20,000 nucleotides of DNA from positions 1 through 20,000 of the forward strand of contig MPNW01000513.1 in the NCBI GenBank assembly GCA_011800805.1, given 5' to 3'. Made by a program: the position numbers and the translations under genes. Under the pieces are notes generated by a model that was not told where the DNA came from, did not search any database, and was given only the letters and a program-made list of their open reading frames with translations. This DNA is from Hirudo medicinalis (lineage: Eukaryota; Annelida; Clitellata; Hirudinida; Hirudinidae). Shown in pieces: positions 19,582 through 20,000 of this stretch; position 1 is the first letter of the stretch; each line of letters starts with the position of its first letter.

Positions 19582-19759
19582 ATGTCGCAAGGTGACGTCA
19601 CTGACGACAGCGACTGCAGCAGCGACAACGAGCAGCAGAGCAACGACGCCGACGGCATTTGGAGCCCCGATATCGAGCAGAGCTTCCTGGAGGCCCTGGC
19701 CATCTACCCTCCCTGTGGTAGGAGGAAGATCATCCTATCAGAGGAGGGGAAGATGTACG
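19582..19759 (+). CDS. TEAD: TEAD/scalloped transcription factor, first coding exon (partial gene)
   Basis: This is the DNA-binding partner of YAP/TAZ/Yorkie at the end of the Hippo pathway, acting in the nucleus at CATTCC/GGAATG sites. The exon encodes 59 residues plus one base of the next codon. A short Asp/Ser/Asn-rich N-terminus (1-24) is followed by the start of the TEA domain: [20 protein letters not shown] (25-44), then [15 protein letters not shown] (45-59). This covers helix 1 and the turn to helix 2. The donor ACG|GTGGGT is phase 1 and splits the Gly codon after KMY. The remaining TEA helices and the YAP-binding domain lie beyond 20000. The ATG follows an in-frame TAA at 19519, and no upstream in-frame Met exists in this exon. 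The overlapping frame beginning at 19424 is a shadow. Confidence 0.96.
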
Positions 19760-20000
19760 GTGGGTGGAGCTTGATAATGTTAATGAATGTCATTTAAATC
19801 ATTCAATAATTTTCAATTGTGTAAAATTATGGGAATAATAATTTAATAAGACCATGAACAATATTTTAATAAACAAATAAAATCATTAAATTGAGATATA
19901 ATTTATAATTTGCATATAATTAGTGATATAATTTCACTTGATCTGCATCCAATATCCACCACAGTTGTGATGTGATGTAACTTGTAATGTGATGTAAATT
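19760..20000 (+). other. start of TEAD intron 1
   Basis: AT-rich sequence after the phase-1 donor; no second exon appears before the window ends. Confidence 0.8.

Overview
The window is metazoan nuclear DNA, AT-rich, with intron-bearing protein genes separated by low-complexity sequence. Five protein genes can be supported. GT-AG introns, AATAAA signals, microsatellites and the set of families (profilin-like, AAGAB, G-protein gamma, TENT5, TEAD) indicate an animal, probably an invertebrate. The species cannot be named from sequence alone.

Layout. (1) 497-2115 (+): three-exon profilin-like gene, 160 aa, with an unusual Met-Gly...Cys-Cys N-terminus. (2) 2700-6216 (-): eight-exon AAGAB (p34, adaptor assembly chaperone), 334 aa, tail to tail with the profilin gene; its last intron holds a small inverted-repeat element. 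(3) 7563-7763 (-): heterotrimeric G-protein gamma subunit, 66 aa, with a CAAX box and a probable 5'UTR intron. (4) 9562-10833 (+): TENT5/FAM46 non-canonical poly(A) polymerase, 423 aa in one coding exon, divergent from G gamma, followed by about 3 kb of non-coding sequence that may be a long 3'UTR. (5) 13.9-19.5 kb: gene-poor, with a probable transposon remnant, tetranucleotide and trinucleotide arrays and an 8-copy minisatellite. (6) 19582-19759 (+): first coding exon of a TEAD/scalloped gene that runs off the right edge.

The genes do not form a pathway; this is an ordinary chromosomal neighbourhood. I found no new multi-gene system. The most unusual items are the profilin-like protein with a possible lipid anchor, the tandem miR-183/228-type seed sites downstream of TENT5, and the possible transposon bounded by an 8-bp direct repeat. 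Exon models for the profilin-like gene and AAGAB were built by hand from splice sites, phase continuity and remembered family features.
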